DNA from: DATFVA01 sp963711455
GTDB lineage: Bacteria; Bacteroidota; Ignavibacteria; Ignavibacteriales; Ignavibacteriaceae
Direction: 5' to 3'
Assembly: GCA_963711455.1 (NCBI GenBank)
Contig: CAVQEH010000006.1
Location: 1,116,001 to 1,180,000, forward strand
Length of the DNA: 64,000 nt
Position 1 is the stretch's first letter. Each line of letters starts with the position of its first letter. The notes below the pieces were generated by a model. The model worked only from the letters and a program-made list of their open reading frames with translations, ran no database searches and was not told the DNA's origin. Positions 62,394 through 64,000 of the stretch are shown in pieces. A program made the translations under genes and the position numbers.

Positions 62394-63266
62394 ATGCAGA
62401 TATTAGAATTCGTTTATAATTCGGTTGTAAATTATTTCGCAAACCTTTCCGCTGCTGAATCAGCCTCAATGATAATTATTGCCTCATCGGCTGTCCTGTT
62501 TATTATACTCGAAAGAATCTTTCCATACAACAAGGGACAAAAAATTCTGCGCCAGGGTTTTTTTGATGATCTTGCACTTTATACAATTGCACAAAGTTAT
62601 ATTCTTGGAATTTTAATTTTCGAATATATTATTCATTATATGGACACAACTTCCGGAATTTCCAGACTTCATTTGTTAGCTGATGTTCCAATCTGGATTC
62701 AATTAGTATTTTTTACTATTACTCACGACCTTTACATTTACTGGATGCATCGCTGGCAGCATAAAAATAAATGGCTTTGGCGGATTCACGAAGCACATCA
62801 TTCACCTGAAAAAGTAGACTGGCTTTCCGGATCAAGATCGCACGCTCTTGAAATCCTGATTAACCAGACAATTGAATTTACTCCAATTGTGCTTCTTGGA
62901 GCTCCTGCCGCTGTGGTTGCTTACAAAGGTATAATCAGCGCATTATGGGGAATGTATATTCACTCTAATTTAAATGTACATACAGGCAGGCTTCAGCTAA
63001 TATTTAACGGTCCAGAAATGCATCGCTGGCATCACACAATGGGTAAAGGAAGAAACAGAAATTTTTCCACAAAGCTTGCTATTTGGGACTGGATTTTTGG
63101 AACAGCTTATTTCCCCGAGAATGAAAAAGCAGAAAAGTATGGATTGATGTCCCGATTCCCTTCCCACTACGTGAGTCAATTCTTTTATGCATTCAGATCT
63201 TTTAATAAACGTAAGAAGAAACCAGTTCAAGCTATTAATGAAACTTCCGGCCAGGAAGTAAATTAA
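62394..63266 (+). CDS. Fatty acid hydroxylase/sterol desaturase family membrane protein
   Basis: 290 residues with several hydrophobic segments (about 25-42, 60-82, 98-117, 145-185). The histidine boxes are H111, H119 and H123 ('THDLYIYWMHRWQHKNKW'), 'RIHEAHHSPEK' (132-136) and 'PEMHRWHHTMGKG'. These bind a di-iron site that hydroxylates or desaturates lipids or sterol-like substrates. It starts 16 bases after the NeuB-like gene in the same direction. Co-transcription hints at lipid modification linked to the surface sugar, but its substrate is unknown. Confidence 0.9.
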   Translation: MQILEFVYNSVVNYFANLSAAESASMIIIASSAVLFIILERIFPYNKGQKILRQGFFDDLALYTIAQSYILGILIFEYIIHYMDTTSGISRLHLLADVPIWIQLVFFTITHDLYIYWMHRWQHKNKWLWRIHEAHHSPEKVDWLSGSRSHALEILINQTIEFTPIVLLGAPAAVVAYKGIISALWGMYIHSNLNVHTGRLQLIFNGPEMHRWHHTMGKGRNRNFSTKLAIWDWIFGTAYFPENEKAEKYGLMSRFPSHYVSQFFYAFRSFNKRKKKPVQAINETSGQEVN

Positions 63267-63295
63267 TTTTATTTATTACCTTCCTCATTCTAACA

Positions 63296-63505
63296 TTACT
63301 TATCTTCAAGAACATACGAATTATATATTATATAATATTCCTGCTTCCACTCATTTTCTTTTTCAGCATTATATACGTCAGGTTTTTCGAAAGTAGAGAA
63401 AAGTACATGTCTTTTTAAAACTCTTTGTTTATTCCTTTCCGAATATCTCCTATTAAAAAAAGAAAATAAAGAATCAGATTTACCATTCATAATATCTTCA
63501 TACAT
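63296..63505 (-). CDS. Small hypothetical protein
   Basis: 69 residues, charged, aromatic-rich ('FSFFNRRYSERNKQRVLKRH', 'EWKQEYYIIYNSY'). No family recognised, no signal or membrane segment. A GGAAGG lies about 8 bases before the ATG, which supports translation. It lies on the opposite strand to the hydroxylase gene (29-base gap, convergent) and could also be a chance open frame. Confidence 0.4.
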   Translation of the reverse strand: MYEDIMNGKSDSLFSFFNRRYSERNKQRVLKRHVLFSTFEKPDVYNAEKENEWKQEYYIIYNSYVLEDK

Positions 63506-63883
63506 ATTTACACCTTCCGATTAAATTAACAACTGCTCATAATGATTTATAATAACTTAATCCATTTATAAAAGGACGCCCTGGCCGGGCGTCCCAGCGT
63601 GTAGAGAGAGAGAATGATCGAAGAGAGGAATAACTCATTTCAACTGAAATCGTTTTCATCTTATTAAAAAATAAAAGCCAAAATCTCAGAATTTGAGATC
63701 AAAAATAGATTATTTGAAATGTGTAAATTCATACAAGCTTTTTAGATTGTTTTTCTAACGAAAAAATAATGGGGCTAAGTTAAGCGAATGTTACCTGAGG
63801 GTTAAGTAATTATTAAGATTTGTGAAAGTAAACCTATATAAAAAGTACTATCATTAAAGAATGATAACTTGTAACGGAGGTAA
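63506..63883. other. Intergenic region between the small hypothetical gene and the DUF190 gene
   Basis: 378 bases without a convincing gene. It holds a strong GC hairpin (listed separately) and a second inverted repeat ATCTCA-GAATT-TGAGAT near 63684-63700. Its bases 63600-63883 could be an untranslated 3' part of the DUF190 transcript. Confidence 0.5.
63568..63594 (-). terminator. Rho-independent terminator reading leftwards
   Basis: On the minus strand GGACGCCC-GGCCA-GGGCGTCC is followed by TTTTATAAAT. The 8-bp GC-rich stem is perfect (63574-63594). On the plus strand the hairpin is followed by CAGCGTGTAG with no T-run, so leftward termination is favoured. Confidence 0.75.
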
Positions 63884-64000
63884 TTACAGATTTTTATTTG
63901 TTACATATTTTATAATCTCCGCTTTTTCAATCGTAATCAGTCCCCCGCTGTTTGCTTCTTCAAAGATTTTATCAAGTGTAGGCAGGAAATTTTCAATCTT
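63884..64000 (-). CDS. DUF190 (PII-like) domain protein, partial (C-terminal 38 residues)
   Basis: The minus strand from the window edge encodes 'KIENFLPTLDKIFEEANSGG' followed by 'LITIEKAEIIKYVTNKNL' and a stop at 63884. This matches the C-terminus of DUF190 proteins (pattern IexFLPxLDe...GLITIEkveVIkY). DUF190 proteins have a PII-like fold and are often next to a CrcB fluoride channel; the start and neighbour are outside the window. A terminator lies about 290 bases downstream. Confidence 0.75.
   Translation of the reverse strand, partial: KIENFLPTLDKIFEEANSGGLITIEKAEIIKYVTNKNL

Noticed and set aside
1..64000. CRISPR arrays, tRNA/rRNA genes, insertion sequences or prophage
   Set aside because: No evenly spaced repeats, no cloverleaf or rRNA sequence and no transposase or phage structural gene were recognised. 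The single tyrosine recombinase has the housekeeping Xer form and context.

Overview
The window is AT-rich DNA with very short intergenic gaps. It suggests a free-living member of the Bacteroidota/Chlorobi/Ignavibacteria supergroup, most likely Ignavibacteria-like. The evidence is two secreted proteins ending in a 'NYPNPFNPSTKI' type IX-secretion sorting domain, a short DUF2795 protein, a GldE-like CBS transporter-family protein, a FadL-type and a Wzi-type outer-membrane barrel, and ExbB/ExbD genes. No phylogenetic search was possible, so this placement is inference.

Layout. From base 1 to about 45.7 kb every gene lies on the minus strand. Read in the direction of transcription (right to left) this arm holds: two tandem T9SS-secreted beta-helix proteins plus the stub of a third; kup; a secreted EEP-family nuclease/phosphatase; an SDR; exbB-exbD-exbD; yqeY, cvpA, mutS2; biotin carboxylase and its carrier protein; a FadL porin; a GDSL-like lipoprotein; a SPOR lipoprotein; ssb; a GldE/CorC protein; a small anchored protein and an MCE/MlaD protein; acpS; a small membrane protein; an HNH endonuclease; trpS, scpA, scpB, rluB, dacB; lysS; a GT2 enzyme, a Wzi barrel, a CtpA protease, a DUF3108 protein, a gamma-carbonic-anhydrase-like protein, an MBL hydrolase, ybeY, smg, topA, xerC/D, hpf, hprK, an M23 peptidase, DUF2795, holB, thiolase, a frameshifted 3-hydroxyacyl-CoA dehydrogenase and a partial ClC channel.

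At about 45.7-46.1 kb the direction switches. To the right almost everything is on the plus strand: polA, three GT9 heptosyltransferase-like genes, a homocysteine S-methyltransferase-like gene and ispE, then one minus-strand S66 carboxypeptidase. A surface-sugar cluster follows (55.06-63.27 kb): a GT-B/glycerophosphotransferase-like protein, an SpsF-like cytidylyltransferase, a split transketolase, a class III aminotransferase, an SDR, a KdsC-like HAD phosphatase, a NeuB-like synthase without the SAF domain, and a fatty acid hydroxylase-family membrane protein. The window ends in the 3' end of a DUF190 gene.

The most interesting system is this cluster. It has the back end of a nonulosonic/ulosonic acid pathway (PEP condensation, dephosphorylation, CMP activation). 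The usual UDP-GlcNAc front end is replaced by a two-subunit transketolase, a PLP aminotransferase and an SDR, which suggests an undescribed amino-ulosonic acid made from a sugar phosphate. Other points to check are the two frameshifts in the dehydrogenase gene, the 26-codon stub of a third tandem paralogue, the variable-middle/constant-end architecture of the two intact paralogues, a predicted iron-sulfur TrpRS, and the missing start of the HNH gene.
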